A stretch of 64,000 bases of DNA from Ursus arctos (GCF_023065955.2 NW_026622874.1:27461772-27525771), one strand, 5' to 3'. Positions 36,561 to 48,689 are shown, counted from the first letter of the stretch. Notes: generated by a model from the sequence alone, not told the origin. Program-made: numbers and translations.

Positions 36561-37950
36561 AAATAACCAGGTATTTTCTAGGAGATCTATTGCCAGATTG
36601 TTGGACGTTGCTTCTGACATTCCATTTTTAGTAGCTGACATATTTAAAATATACTGATCTTTATTTGCAAAAACAATATAAGGCAATTGTGAAATGTTAC
36701 AACAGTTTAGAAATGTATACAGTATAGAGAGTTCTATATAATATCACCTCTATCTAGCCCTGTTCATCCCTTCAGTGAACTTACATTCTTTCCCATTAGT
36801 GTATTTTTGTTTCTTATAAAAATTGCAATCGTCTCTATATTTTGTGTACATTTACTTTTTATTTCACTAACTGTGCATTATGGATGGCGTCCTATAGAAT
36901 ATACAGCAGGGATTGTTTTTGATAGTGGCTGGGATAAACGTGTACCCAGCCAGCCACATTCTTTCATAGGTGTTTAAGGTGAGACACACCCAAATATACA
37001 GTGCCTGGCCCAGGATTAGAAATGTGGCTTATGCCCACAGAGCAAATATTTTTCTTTGAGGCTCCCTGGTTAATGTACGAGTTAAATCTTGGTGTCTTCT
37101 GCCCTGTGCTTCAACAAGTGTGGGAATGAATGTGTGAGTAGTCCACTCTTAAGGGCTCTGTATTTGAATTTGGGGTCTCTCTTTTTTGCTTTTTTGGGTG
37201 GGTCCCTACATCGTCTTTTCTACAGATATCAGACCATCAGGTTGGCCTACCTTAGAGATAAACATGACACTCTGCCAACACAAAGTGATTTAGAAACATT
37301 AATAGATTTTACCAAGCCACAGTCTCTAGCATGTGTATTTTAAGCCATCATAAAACATATACCTGTCATGCTAAGGAATGTGCCAGAGGGCAGGCATCAA
37401 AGACTGGCCGAGGCAGTCTGGGGAGTATGTTTTGCTGTGTTGTAGGGTTGTGCCCTGACAACCTCGGTGAGGCCTGGGGTACTGACAGGGAGTGGTTTCT
37501 AAATCATAAAGCCACTTTATTTATTAATTCAGGAATTTCTGTAAGTAGTTATTCATATTTGCCCATCTAAGTGTCGAGGGACTCAGAGGTAATTCTGTGG
37601 ATGAAGGGTGTGAAGACAGGCTGAATCTGCTTGAGTTAAAGTTAACAGAACAATCATATGAGCAAGAGATGGTCTTTTGAACTTACGGAGAAGGGAAAGT
37701 GGAACAGAAAGGCTGTCTGGACATTTCTGGCTTCTTTGCAAGATACGTTTAATGAGCTCCCAGTGGGAGCGTTGCTGGCTCGGGGTGGAACGGTAAAGCC
37801 ACTTTTGTTTTTACTGTTTTATTCTTGTGTTCTCCGTGGCAATCATGTTATCAGTCAACTTGGGTGGGACATTAGGGTGTCTGTACATCTCATTATTAGT
37901 AAGTTAAATTATCTGTAATTTGGTGGCAAGGCTTTTGCATCAAGCGTTTT

Positions 37951-38158
37951 TTGTTTTTGTTTTTGTTTTTTTCTTCTTAAGATTTTATTTATTTATTTGA
38001 CAGACAGCCAGCGAGAGAGGGAACACAAGCAGGGGAGCTGGGAGAGGAAGAAGCAGGCTCCTAGTGGAGAAGCCTGATGTGGGGCTCGATCCCAGAACTC
38101 TGGGATCACGCCCTGAGCTGAAGGCAGACGCTTAAGGACTGTGCCACCCAGGCGCCCC
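37951..38158 (-). repeat. CAN-SINE, young subfamily
   Basis: Complete, with target duplication tgcatcaagcgtttt / tgcatcaagcatttt at 37936-37950 and 38159-38173. It lies about 0.8 kb upstream of the exon 2 acceptor, in antisense. Confidence 0.95.
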
Positions 38159-38647
38159 TGCATCAAGCATTTTGTAAAAGAACAAAATGAGAGTCGGGTG
38201 GTTCCCCACATCTAACTGTGTAACTGGTGAAGAAAAACACAAAGAGCTGTGATATTAAATGCACAAAAGGATTCATGTATTTGAAACTTTTTGTAATGTA
38301 GAATGTTGCTGACTCTAAAAATGTGCATTCCTTCTATTTTCTATCATCCATTCTAAGTGTATAAAGTAAAAAGATAAAGCAAATAACAGAATATTAAAAT
38401 AAAAACAAAGACACATGTTAATGCAAAGAAAGAAGCAGTATTGCAAAGAGGGAGGAGGAACAAGGTAAGATCCTAAGTTCAGGATCTTACTGAACTCCTC
38501 GGACCTCACTTCTTTCTTCTGTAAAAGGGGAACGTAAAATCTACACCATCAGGTGTAGATGTTAATGAGATCGAAATGAGTTAATCTATTTAGAAGTTAA
38601 ACAGTCCCCAGGTTCCACTCCTGCTGCTTTCTTGAGTGGACGGGATG

Positions 38648-38800
38648 GTACAGTGAAAACAGCATGTGACTTTAAGTTGTACCGACTTCGGTTTGAATTC
38701 CGGCTTTGCCATTTGCTCTGTGCGTCCTTGGATGAGTTCATCTCTCTGACCCTCAGTGGCCTCAGCTATTGAGTGGATTTTATGAGATGCCCCTTGTAAG
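38648..38800 (+). repeat. MIR relic just upstream of PTPN14 exon 2
   Basis: 'cggtttgaattccggctttgccatttgc', 'tgaccctcagtggcctcagc' in sense MIR order. Confidence 0.65.
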
Positions 38801-38974
38801 ATCATTTAAAGAGCATGGCCTCTGCCAAGATGCTTGGCAGCTGCGGAGCTTGCTGCTTCCGGAATCTGGATGTCCGTCTGTCGGGGGCTGCGTGCTCACG
38901 TGTGCGCGGAACACAGGCCACGGCATCTATAGCTCGCCCCGCAGCTAATGACCTTGCTGCTCTTCCGTTCGCAG

Positions 38975-39128
38975 CGATCCTCCGGAGTGCCGCGCTGGGC
39001 ATGGACACCTTCTTGGGCACCAGGAGGAGCACGCGCGGTGGTGTCCTCGCCGAGGCACGAAGCTGCTGAGGCCGTCTCAGGGCCGTGGGCGCCGGGAGAG
39101 GAAGGCGGCGTGGGAGGGCCGCCTCGCC
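38975..39128 (+). other. PTPN14: PTPN14 exon 2, 5' untranslated part
   Basis: A convincing acceptor (pyrimidine-rich run, then TTCCGTTCGCAG) ends at 38974, giving a 154-base leader before the ATG at 39129. The leader is GC- and CpG-rich and contains one upstream ATG at 39001 that opens a short closed ORF. The 5' boundary is inferred from the splice site alone. If transcription can also begin inside this CpG-rich segment, the leader could start elsewhere. Confidence 0.75.
39001..39069 (+). promoter_or_regulatory. Upstream ORF (22 codons) in the PTPN14 leader
   Basis: The uATG has G at -3 and G at +4 (GGCATGG), a stronger start context than the main ATG, which has G at -3 but C at +4. The ORF reads [22 protein letters not shown] and stops at TGA 39067-39069, leaving 59 bases before the PTPN14 start. 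A closed, well-initiated uORF at this distance would be expected to lower main-ORF translation and allow reinitiation. The effect is inferred. Confidence 0.5.
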
Positions 39129-39302
39129 ATGCCTTTCGGCCTGAAGCTCCGCCGGACGCGGCGCTACAACGTCCTGAGCAAGAACTGCTTTGTCACGCGC
39201 ATCCGCCTGCTGGACAGCAATGTGATCGAGTGCACGCTGTCGGTGGAGAGCACCGGGCAGGAGTGCCTGGAGGCCGTGGCCCAGAGGCTGGAGTTGCGGG
39301 AG
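39129..39302 (+). CDS. PTPN14: PTPN14 first coding exon (exon 2), residues 1-58
   Basis: This encodes the N-terminus of protein tyrosine phosphatase non-receptor type 14, a cytosolic and junctional FERM-domain phosphatase that binds YAP and restrains its activity. The 174 bases give exactly 58 codons, opening [15 protein letters not shown] and ending AQRLELRE. This matches PTPN14 better than its paralogue PTPN21, which begins MPLPFGLKLKRTRRY and has different residues through this stretch. The segment is the start of the FERM domain, with the ubiquitin-like F1 lobe beginning near residue 21. The start codon is in good context (G at -3). The exon ends after a whole GAG codon at a strong donor (GAG|GTAAGA), so the intron is phase 0, and exon 3 continues in frame. 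No frameshift or stop is seen, so the gene looks intact here. The remaining exons, including the C-terminal PTP domain, lie beyond the window. Confidence 0.96.
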
Positions 39303-40714
39303 GTAAGAGCGTGTGTGGGGGGGTGAAGTGGGGGAGCGGGTGGTGGTGGTGCTGAGCTAGAACTCCCCAAAGGGACCGCTTCCCTAACCCCTTGGCACCT
39401 GCCCGGCTTTCCAGCCCCAGCCTCGTGTTTAGAAGGATCCTGCGGTCCTTGGCATGGCCTTGATCTTGCAGCCTCGGCCGGTCAGGACTTGGGTGGGGTG
39501 GCGGCTGCACTTTTGTTCCCGCCGGTAAGGAGGTTTTGGGGGGAGCATCTAACGCCATCGTCGCTCTTTCAGACCACGGAGTGGGTAGCTGGTGTTTGGC
39601 ATTCCAGCTGCACGTCTAGGAGAAAACGCCCACGGAGGGATGGATGCAGCTGCTTTTAGTTTTTGCTTGTTTGTGTCTATATTTTCCTCTTCAAAGAGGG
39701 GGAAAAATTGGAAAAGTATTTAAAACGAGCATGACCAGCGAGGCTTTTTGTGGGCACTTGTAAAATGGGTGTTTTGTTCCTTTCAGGATTCCTCATGACC
39801 CTCCTTTTCTTGGCGCTGTCTGGGAGGCTTCTCCTGGCTTTAAGTAGAGCCGGGGTTGGCAGTGTAGGTGGTCACATGATCCCTCCGGAATGAGACTCCT
39901 AGGGCAGCATGTCCTCTATAACAAGCAAGCCCCGTTGTGTCCAGCCTTACAGACATTCAGGAGAGGAGGCTTTCTCGAGAACACCCCCCCCCCACGCACA
40001 CACACATGCAGGTGTGTCCTGAGAGCTGTGACGGTTGGCAGCATGGAAGTGACTGCAAGCCCCTGAGATCTGAGGACCAGGAAAAGCTCTGTGGTTGTCC
40101 TAGGCCCTGTGCCCACGTCGCCTGCCACGTCAAGGTGGTGGTGTGAGGGGGTGGTAACTGCTGAAAGTGATGGTGTTTGATGTCGTCCTGCACACCTGTC
40201 ATGAACTACCTTCTCACCCATGCACACAGGAAATGGGGTCTGGCAAGCTCTTCCTCTCCCCTTGGCGTCCTCTGGGGGATTGTTCCACCTGAGCACTTCT
40301 GCCTCCTGCCAGTCTTCGTGTTTATGCTTTGGTATCTGTGATCGGGGCTTCCTTTGAAGTTCGTTTTCCTGTGATGGAGACTCTCCTGTCCCACAGATAC
40401 ACGCAACTTGGTAGCTGACCCTGCGGAAAAACATGGGACGTGTTCTGACCTTGCAGGTGGAAAGCGGGTTCCTTTTTGCTTATCAGTGGCACATTTGGGT
40501 ATACGTATTTAAATATACGCATAAAGGAGAAACCTTAAGACTAGAGATAGGATGGTTAGGAGACTGGTCTAAATCTCTTGCACAAAGTTTAGTTCTAGGT
40601 CATTTAAAAAGATATGCAGTAGTTCGACTTCTGAGTATTCTCAGTCACTCAGGATAATGATTCTTGGCACGCGTTGGGAGGCATCTAGCATGCGCTTAAG
40701 CAGTTATAAGCTCA

Positions 40715-40925
40715 GTCTTTCGTGTCTTGGACTTGGGTGCAAATCATAGTTCTGTCATTTAGAAGTTAGGTGTGCTTGGAAAAGTTACTGCCCTTCTCTG
40801 GGCATCCGTTTTCTCACCTATAAAAGGGGAATAGTGATATTCACCTTATATATCTTATGGGGCCTGTTGTCAATATTGAAAGAGATACAGTATGGGAAAT
40901 GCGTAGCACTGCGTCTGATAATTTA
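40715..40925 (+). repeat. MIR relic
   Basis: 'tgcaaatcatagttctgtcattta', 'gggcatccgttttctcacctataaaagggg' (split) and 'gcgtagcactgcgtctga' in sense MIR order. Confidence 0.65.
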
Positions 40926-41487
40926 GAATTGTCCCAGTTTTAGTGTCTTGAGAATTTTTGATTGAAGGAGATCTTGAGCACCCGTAGTTTGCCAGGTACT
41001 GTGTTAGGACTTGATGAGTGAAGGTAAATAGAGTATAATTTTGTCTTCCAGCTATGCACGGTGAGTAGGGGAATCCAGCATTTAAATTGAAGATTGAATG
41101 CGATCCCTACTAAAATGCAGTGCAGGGGCAGGCCTGAAAGGCAATAGCTCCCCTTAGAGTTGTGCAGTACACAGCCTATACCACTGACCGTGGAGGCCCT
41201 GGGAGCAGGAGAGGATGTTCGGTGAAAGATGAACAGAGCCTTCACTTTCTGAATGGGGACCTGAAGGATGCCTAGGGCTTCAGCAGGTGGAAAAGGGAGC
41301 AAAGCCATCCAGGGCGTGGGGAATTGGATTTTTTAAAATGCAAGGATTCAGAAGGGCAGGCGCCATTCTTGGGGGCTAAGAAGGCATCTCTGTGAATCAC
41401 CAGGTAGGCTGGAGTCTAAGGTGCAAGAGGAGGCGGGTCTGGAGATGTGTATGGTAATAATTACTCTCAATGGACTATTGTTTCTCT

Positions 41488-41501
41488 CCGCGAGGGGGCA
41501 A
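41488..41501 (+). promoter_or_regulatory. CTCF-like core motif
   Basis: CCGCGAGGGGGCAA fits the CTCF core CCRSYAGRKGGCRS except at positions 5 and 14. It lies in otherwise unremarkable intron 2 sequence and faces downstream. Confidence 0.4.
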
Positions 41502-42164
41502 AGGTCAAACCGGGATTAGCTCACAACTGTGTTGTCACAAAGGCTAAAGCAGTGAAGTCCAGATTCTACTGTCAAGCATGTGTTGCAGTGTGATTGATCT
41601 TCTAATGCTAAGGTGGGGTTGACATTTAACTCTGGCTTTATTTTGACATGCTCTAGATGGGCGCATCCACATGAGAGCAAATCACTTTCTTTTTTTAATT
41701 GTGCGCTTTAGTTCTGTGACGGATGACGTTGAAGGTATGGCCTTTCGTGCAACAGTACTATAGCTACTTTCGAATTAAAGGGCGAGATCAAGCAATCTAC
41801 TGCTTTGTTCTTCAATTACACACGCACACCTCGAGGAGGAATGCCTTCTTCCAGAAGCAGGAGGAGGAGGGGATGAACATAGGGTCTGCTCCACTCACTG
41901 ACTTTCTTTGTGTTCGAGTCATTTTCCAAATAGAGCTGATGGAGCTTGAGAGGAGAAGGTGAAAATCCATCTAAAATATAGCAAAATGTTTAGTCTCTAT
42001 GAAGGCTTGGAACCCAGATTATGGTGGCTATTTGGCTTTGCCATTAGAAGTGCTCTGAAGTCTAGGTGTATCCTACACTTTATAATAGCTTTATATTAGG
42101 AAAGGAAAATTAATTTTGATTTTTTGATCTACATTAATTATCCTTTGTGTTTTTCCACTTTGTT

Positions 42165-42430
42165 TTATTTTAAAAATCGATTTGACTTCTTAAAGCAGTT
42201 TTAGCTTTATAGCAAAATTGAGTGGAAAACAGTCCCGTATGCCTCCTTCTCCCCCATCCCCCACCCTCCCCTACACCAGACTAGGACATTGGTGACAGTC
42301 AGATGAACCCACATTAACACGTCATGATCCCCCAGACCCAGAGTTGACATTAGGGTTCGCCCTTGGCGGTGTGCATTCTGTGGGTTTTGACAAGTACATA
42401 AGGACACGGATCCATGCGGCAGACTTTCTG
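42165..42430 (-). repeat. LINE-1 3' UTR relic
   Basis: 'gcagttttagctttatagcaaaattgag' and 'tctgtgggttttgacaagtacataa' are antisense old L1 3' UTR text. Confidence 0.65.
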
Positions 42431-42694
42431 AGAGCCACGTCTGGTTTTGAAGGTACTGATGTGCTTTCATTTCAGATGGCAGCGAGAGGACCCAGGCCTG
42501 GCCGGTCGGGTCAGCAAATACAGTCAGGGCTTGAGGGAAGCTGCGTATGAGAGGGTCCCCGCTCCCGGAAACCCTGGAGTTTAGAGACGAGGACAAACAA
42601 GAAACAAAGCAAAGGGTACAACCCGTGCTGAGGTGCAGAAACAGGAAAGCGTGTGGAATTTTCCGTGAAGGGCAGAGTTCGTTTTGCATGGATC

Positions 42695-42732
42695 TGCGCG
42701 CGCGCGCGTGTGTGTGTGTGCGTGTGTGTGTG
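42695..42732. repeat. (GC)n(GT)n alternating tract
   Basis: Nearly perfect alternating purine-pyrimidine: TGCGCGCGCGCGCG followed by GT units; the kind of sequence that readily adopts Z-DNA. Confidence 0.9.
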
Positions 42733-42859
42733 AGCCCGTGTACTTGTGGAGGGGTCACAGCAGGGAGGGTGGGGGTATGGAAAGGCAGGCAGGAGTCAGC
42801 TTTTGAACGGTTTGAGGTGTCTGGCTAGGGATTTTCAACCGAAATCTCTTTCTAAAATG

Positions 42860-43070
42860 TGTCACAGAAATCACTGCCACCTTTTAAGGCACCACGTCTT
42901 GTGCCGAGCGCCCTCCTCCTATCAAGTCATCGGATTCTCTTAACTCCGTGAGGTGGCTCCCCTGGCTGTGTCCACGTTACAGACGGGGACACTGCAGTGC
43001 AGGGTGACCTGCTGGCCGTGCGGGGCCAGCTCAGTCCCAGGCGGGCCGACTCCACTGTTCCAGTCCCTGG
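42860..43070 (-). repeat. MIR relic, GC-rich
   Basis: 'cttgtgccgagcgccctcctcc', 'cacgttacagacggggacactgc' and 'cgggccgactccactgttcc' follow antisense MIR order. Confidence 0.55.
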
Positions 43071-43486
43071 GGGTGCGTGTGTAGTGGCAGAAAAGGAGCC
43101 GTGGTAAAATGCTTTGGGAAAGACCCTCATCAGTGCTATTTTTTTTTTTCCCTAAAGGTGTTGAACTCAGTGTTTCACAATTATTTTAGCCTCCTGTTAA
43201 GTCCTCTTTCAACTGTTGGGAGCATAAAGCGCTGCTGTGAGATGGGAAGCCGTCTGAGGATTTCAGGGCGGAGCGTAACAGGAACACCTTGCATCTTAGG
43301 AAGGGGACCAAATAGCAGAAAGAGAGGATTGGGGTGACAGGAGGGACAGAGAAGCTAGCTGGGTGGACTTAACAATAGGTCTGGCAAGAAGAAATAAAAT
43401 GGACTCCTCAGGAAAAAAACAATTTTTTTTAATTGCTTTAAGTTCAGGGAAAAAAAATAGGTATGAATTTCTGGCTAGGAACTCTT

Positions 43487-43680
43487 TTTTTTTTTTTAAG
43501 ATTTTATTTATTTGAGACAGAGAGCGAGCGCAAGCCACAGGAGAGGCAGGCAGAGAGAGGGGGAGAAGCAGACTCCTTGCTGAGCAGGGAGCCCGATGCG
43601 GGACTCGATCCCATGACCCTGGGATCATGACCTGAGCCAGATGCTTAATCTGCTTGTCCGACTGAGCCATCCAGGTGCCC
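43487..43680 (-). repeat. CAN-SINE, older subfamily
   Basis: Poly-T, 'aagattttatttatttgagac', then 'ccgactgagccatccaggtgcccc'. Target duplication ctaggaactctt at 43475-43486 and 43681-43692. Confidence 0.93.
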
Positions 43681-43994
43681 CTAGGAACTCTTATTTAAGG
43701 AAAAGACTTTAAGATATAGAGGCTCAGAAAATTAGAATTCTGATAATGTGGTTAAAACATGTTTGGATTAATGGATGTCACCCTTTTCTTCAAATGAGAT
43801 CTTTGGTGGAACTTCAGTGTATAAAATGGAGCTGTTGTGTTTGCAGAGGGGATGGATATCTGGAACCCCTTGTCCCTGTGCTCTTCCTACCTTCCAGTAC
43901 AGTTTGAAAATCACTGACCTAGGTTAAGAGAGAAATAGCTGAAATAGTGTGTCTTATGGCTTGTTCTTATATTTAAAAAATAAATGCATGGAGA

Positions 43995-44240
43995 AGCAGC
44001 AGGGTTTATGACTGTGAATGTGAGCGTGGACTAAGTTGCCTGAGTTTGAGTCCCGCCTCTGCCACTTATTACCTGTGTAATCTTGGATAGTTACTTGACT
44101 GCTCTGTGCCTCAGTTTCCTCATCTGTAAATGGAAATGGTAATAGTAACCTCCATGAGTTGTTGGGAGGATTAAAAGAGTTTTTCAATGTTGCCACAGTA
44201 TTACAGAGCTTTGGCACATGGGAAGCACTCAGTATGCTGG
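43995..44240 (+). repeat. MIR, well preserved
   Basis: Nearly full length: 'gagtcccgcctctgccacttatta', 'ctcagtttcctcatctgtaaatgg', 'cacatgggaagcactcagta'. Confidence 0.8.
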
Positions 44241-44414
44241 TCTCCTCTGTGAGATAGCACGTGGGCTCTCTAGACTCTGCCACAACGCTTAAGAGCGGGC
44301 TCTTACCCTTTTTTAAGTCTACTTATTTCATGGTTAGACAGCTTGAATTATTAGAAACCGTGATCATACATTTAGGCAGAATCTCTCAGTTTCTTTAACA
44401 GTTATTAAGATTGT

Positions 44415-44725
44415 ATTGTCCCAGTATGGTAGCCACTGACCACATGTGGCCACTGAACATTCGAAGTGTGGCTAGTTTGAACCGAGATGTGCTGTTAGTG
44501 TAAAATACACCTCAGATTCTAAAGATCTAATATGAAAAAGGTTAAAATATCTCTTTAATAATTTTTATATTAGTTACATGTTGAAAGCATACTATTTTGA
44601 ATATATTATTTTAAATAAAATTTATTAAAATTAATTTCACTTCTCTGTACTTTTTTAATGTAGCTATTAGAAAATTTAAAATTAAATATGGGGCTTACAT
44701 TATATTTCACTAAACAGTGCTCTTC
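44415..44725. mobile_element. hAT-Charlie non-autonomous DNA transposon relic (MER33-like)
   Basis: Starts 'gtagccactgaccacatgtggcc' and ends 'cattatatttcactaaacagtgctc' (split), with 'ctagtttgaaccgagatgtgctg' between them. This matches, from memory, the MER33 group. It has no transposase ORF. Confidence 0.65.
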
Positions 44726-47654
44726 TAAGAAGGGCAAGGAGGCCATGTTAATAGTAATAAGGAATATTAAGAACTTTATTGGAATATAAAGAATTCCAGT
44801 AAAATGTAGAAATATGCCAGAATTATTTCCTTCAGGGATAATCCTGACTTTACTTTTAACTAAAGAATAATAAAGGGAGGAGGGATAAATAATTTCACAA
44901 AGGTACCTTCACGACTAAACTCTCTTCAAGACAAACCATTGCTTTATCAGGAAGTCTACTCTTGGGAATGGTGAATTCGGTAACTCTTGGACCTCTCCTA
45001 CGACTAGACTAAGGAGCCCCGGTTTGTACAGGAGCCTTAAAAAAAAAATCCCTAATCATTTCATAGGGTGGGTGATCCTCAGATTTATCCCCTTTTTCTT
45101 TTGCAAATTTGTATTTTTCTTTTTACTAAAAGGTGATTTATCCCAAGCTGTGGGCACAGTAGAAACATCCCACATTTTGCTGTTTTCATCACAGCTAGAA
45201 TTTGTAAAGATACTGAATCTTAACTAGCTTAAGCTAACTTCCATGAAGGATATTTCTGTGGTTTGATTGTATGCTAATTTTCTTGGCACTGGTAAGGTAA
45301 CCTGCGATGATGAGAGTACTTGGTTAAATGGAATGCCTCATTTCCTGGCCTGTCCGATAATAGTGGCGTTTGCTGTATTTGAGAGCCTGAGCCTCGCCAT
45401 ACCCACATATGTTTGTATTTGCACAGGACTAAAATCACACTGATGAAGAATGAGCTGAAGAGTAGACTGCCGGGAGATCTCTTGGCTTTGAATTTTGTAT
45501 TGCCTTTTGCCTTTATCAAGATTATAACGTGAGATCTTATTAGCATACTGTCAGTTCTGTGAGGCAGACTGGAACCAGTGTCTGTTTTCTCGATAGCTTG
45601 TAGGTGAAATAATTTCCCCTGTCTTAACTTGTAAGTCTTCATCTTTCTGGAGATTTTGAGTGAGCTGGACAGCCTCAGAAGAGTGATTTTTTTTTCCTCC
45701 CTTGGCTATGAGGTTTGCTTCTTGGGCCTCTGTTATTTTACAGTCTCATTTCTGATACTTTGATGAAAATGGGCTAGGCAGATGGAGATGGGGCGGTTGT
45801 TACTTAGAGACGTGTAGGTTACAGAATCCCAGACCCGCCCAGGGCAGAGGTGCGTTACACACAGGGTAATGGACCACCGTCCAACTCCTATCCAGCGGTT
45901 TATTTTCCAAAGCCGGTGGGATGAAATGGCATCAAGTGCTGTTTCAGAGTCTGCTTCTAGGCATCTCTTGAAGCGTTTTCCATGCCTCAGTGCAAATTTT
46001 AATGCTTGTGTGTAATTCTCGTCTATTTTATGCGGAGGCATACCAACTCTGTTTCTTAATTTACAGCCGAAGTGCTGGCTATGACAGGCAACCTATTACA
46101 ACGTAATGCAAGATAGTTCAGACTCTTGCTTCTGGATGATTAACTCTTCAGAATGCTTGAGATAAGATCATGGATTTAATTCCTGGTAATTGCCAAGGCT
46201 GCACCTGTAACCCTTGCAGATTGCATCAAAGCCACGCCATTGGTCGCAAAACTGGAAAAACAAAATCCTCAAAGAATCTTTCCCTATTAGTAATAGCTCA
46301 TGTGGGGGATACCGCCGTCTCCACAGGTAGAGGAACAAACAAACGACAACAACTCAAACTGTTCTTCAAGGCCTTTATTCACTAGCATCTTTTTCTTGGT
46401 ACTGAAGGAGGGATCTCACTTGGGCGCTAAAATATTCACGCACCAGTCTGCCACTGAAGAAACTATTTTTGAGTGGCTGTATGTATTTCAGCTTCCTCCG
46501 TTAAAATGAAAAACTCCAAACCAAATAGAGCAGGAAACCACTCCTACGAAAATGTCACGTTCGTGTGTCTCTCCTCACGCTGTTTCTTAGTAGTACATTT
46601 TTAGTCATTGATTCCAAGATGTGGTTCCTTTCCCTGGGAACCCGTTCTTCTTTTTTCTTCATTGCAGCGAGCTCATTGCAGAACTCAAAGCACCAGACCT
46701 GTTTTCCGAAGAAAACCAGAGAAATTAAATGGGGTTTATAGCTCACCCGGAGGTATCGTGAGGATTAGCTGGACCTGGCTTGCGTTTGCAGCTTGAGAGA
46801 GAAATAAAAGTGCCTGGGGTACTTACTCGGGTGGTAGGATGGGATCCTTTTGGTCAGGGAAGAGGCGGTTTCTATTTGGAATCACCCCACCACATTCTCC
46901 TGAACCGCGTGGCAGTGGTTAGCAGGGCAGCTCAGCTTTCGGGAGGATTCAGTGGGAGTTGAAGCTGGCAAGTGAGTTATGAACCAGCCTGGTGTGGTCT
47001 CAGCTGGGCCTGCTGGGATTAATGGTCCCTTGGCTAATACACAGAAAGTTGATGGGTGCACATGCTGGTGTCAGTGAGAGGTTAGTTTCTCATGCCTTTT
47101 CCTGGGAGCCACTGTGTAGACGTGGCACAATAAACTCGTGCTGCGTCAGAAACTGGAATAGAGCAGGCCGAGAACTTTGAAACAGGGTCTTTCTCCTCTG
47201 TTGAATACTCCAGGGTAGGGAGATAGGTAGAGGAAGAATGGGGGGTGGGGGTGGTAGGTTGGGAATGGAGGAAGCTACCTGATGGGGATCTTGTAATGGG
47301 GATTTTCTTTCCCACGAGATAACTGAATTCAGCATCTCTAAAATTAGGTTTTTCTGGCCATTTAGGGGAAACTGTGGCTTCCAGGTTACCTACCTCTATC
47401 AGTTCTCCCTTGTGCTGGACACCCTACTCCTTGAGTAGTAATGTAGTTATCTCATTGGACAAATGCATAGTGGGTCACTCAGATGTCCTCCGGAAAATAC
47501 CGCGTGGCAGCAGCAAAAAAATTGTATGCCCTGAATTAGGTTTTTGCAGTTGACGTGGTTTATGTTGTTATTCACAGCTCTGTACTGTTAATTATGGCTC
47601 AAGACTGTTACTGTGATCTCTCGCGTACCTCGTCCTCCTTTTCATGGTTTGCAT

Positions 47655-47700
47655 GTGTATATGCGTATATCTGTGCGCGTGCACGTGCGTGTGTGTGCCA
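47655..47700. repeat. Alternating purine-pyrimidine tract
   Basis: TGTGTATATGCGTATA followed by CTGTGCGCGTGCACGTGCGTGTGTGTG; imperfect, possibly Z-forming. Confidence 0.7.
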
Positions 47701-48584
47701 CGGAATAGTCTTTCTCGGGCTGCTTTTTGGGGGAAGATAGGTCTGATTTAATGACTGGGTGGGTGGGAATGAGAAAAGGAAATTTAAAATACTAGCCTTC
47801 AAAGCACAGGAGCAGTAAACATTTTAAAAACTTTTTTGGGGGACAAAGTTGATTGTAGAATGTCTATGCAGTTAATGTGGACCCGTTCTAATTTGAATGT
47901 TACTCATTTGAGGGGATGTTGTCATTTGAATGAAGTATGGATCATAAAATGATAGCCCCAAATGTCAGGACCGCTTTTAGTGAAAGTTAATAAATCATGG
48001 TTTGGCCTGTGAAGCAATTGCAAAGCTTGTCCTCCCTTTCTCCACCCAGGCTTATAAAAGCGCTCTTTTCCTATGAAAATAACTGTTACATAGCGTGTAA
48101 CTGTTGACACATATTACCTCATTTATTCTATGCAAACTCACTCCTAGCCACCCAGAAGGCAGTGGCATACCCTTAAACAACACTGTGCTCCATACAGGAA
48201 TTCAGAATGTAGAACTGCCTTGGACCCTTCTCAGACAGTTTATTAAATTAGCACCCAGATGACCTCATTTACAGGTTAGCTGAAGCCTCGATCTATAAGC
48301 GTAGATCCCCTAGGACGGCATCAGGGTGATTCCAGTGTCCCATAAACACCTGTAAGGCTCTAAAGAAAATCTTAGGGGAGGCACTATTTTGTGATTATTT
48401 TTTTCTTACACCTTTTAGGTTTTTATGTTACTTATACTCCTTCCAGCTTCTACTTTTGCCTGCTTTTTCTCATTTATTTCCAGATAACCTCTGTTTTCTA
48501 ATCGTGTGGTTCGTAGACATGCCAGGAGTGCCAGTGAAAAAGATTTTTGAGGCTTGTCTGCTTTCATTTACCGATGACACTGGT

Positions 48585-48662
48585 GATGATGATGGTAGTG
48601 ATGGTAGTGATATGGTGATGATGATGGTGGCGATGATGGTGACGACAGTAGCGGCGACAGAA
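48585..48662. repeat. GAT/GGT-type trinucleotide-rich tract
   Basis: Imperfect GAT, GGT and GGC triplet runs ('gatgatgatggtagtgatgg' and similar) next to a MIR fragment. Confidence 0.8.
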
Positions 48663-48689
48663 AGATCCACTGCTGAAGTAGTTAGTAAC

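Larger units (their letters stand above)
1..38974 (+). other. PTPN14: PTPN14 intron 1 (3' part)
   Basis: No coding exon was recognised. The sequence is mostly old interspersed repeats and carnivore SINEs, listed separately. Stretches with no recognisable feature are roughly 3.0-4.9, 5.6-6.6, 8.9-10.2, 12.9-14.0, 14.7-16.5, 22.2-23.3, 31.1-33.7 and 36.9-37.9 kb. These hold ordinary unique intronic sequence with ORFs no longer than chance. Calling it intron 1 assumes the noncoding first exon lies upstream of base 1, as expected for the long first intron of this gene. Confidence 0.75.
38820..39540. promoter_or_regulatory. CpG-rich segment around PTPN14 exon 2
   Basis: CpG dinucleotides are visibly frequent from just upstream of the exon 2 acceptor into the start of intron 2, against a CpG-poor background. 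It could be a small CpG island, coding-exon GC bias, or an internal promoter. No TATA box is evident. The limits are approximate. Confidence 0.4.

Noticed and set aside
39916..40434. 172-residue minus-strand ORF
   Set aside because: Low-complexity His/Thr-rich parts from C/CA-rich DNA, no known family, no promoter or poly-A context.
42207..42758. Longest ORF in the window (183 residues, minus strand)
   Set aside because: It overlaps an L1 3' UTR relic and the GC/GT repeat (its HTRTHTHARAR segment is the repeat); no recognisable domain or splice structure.
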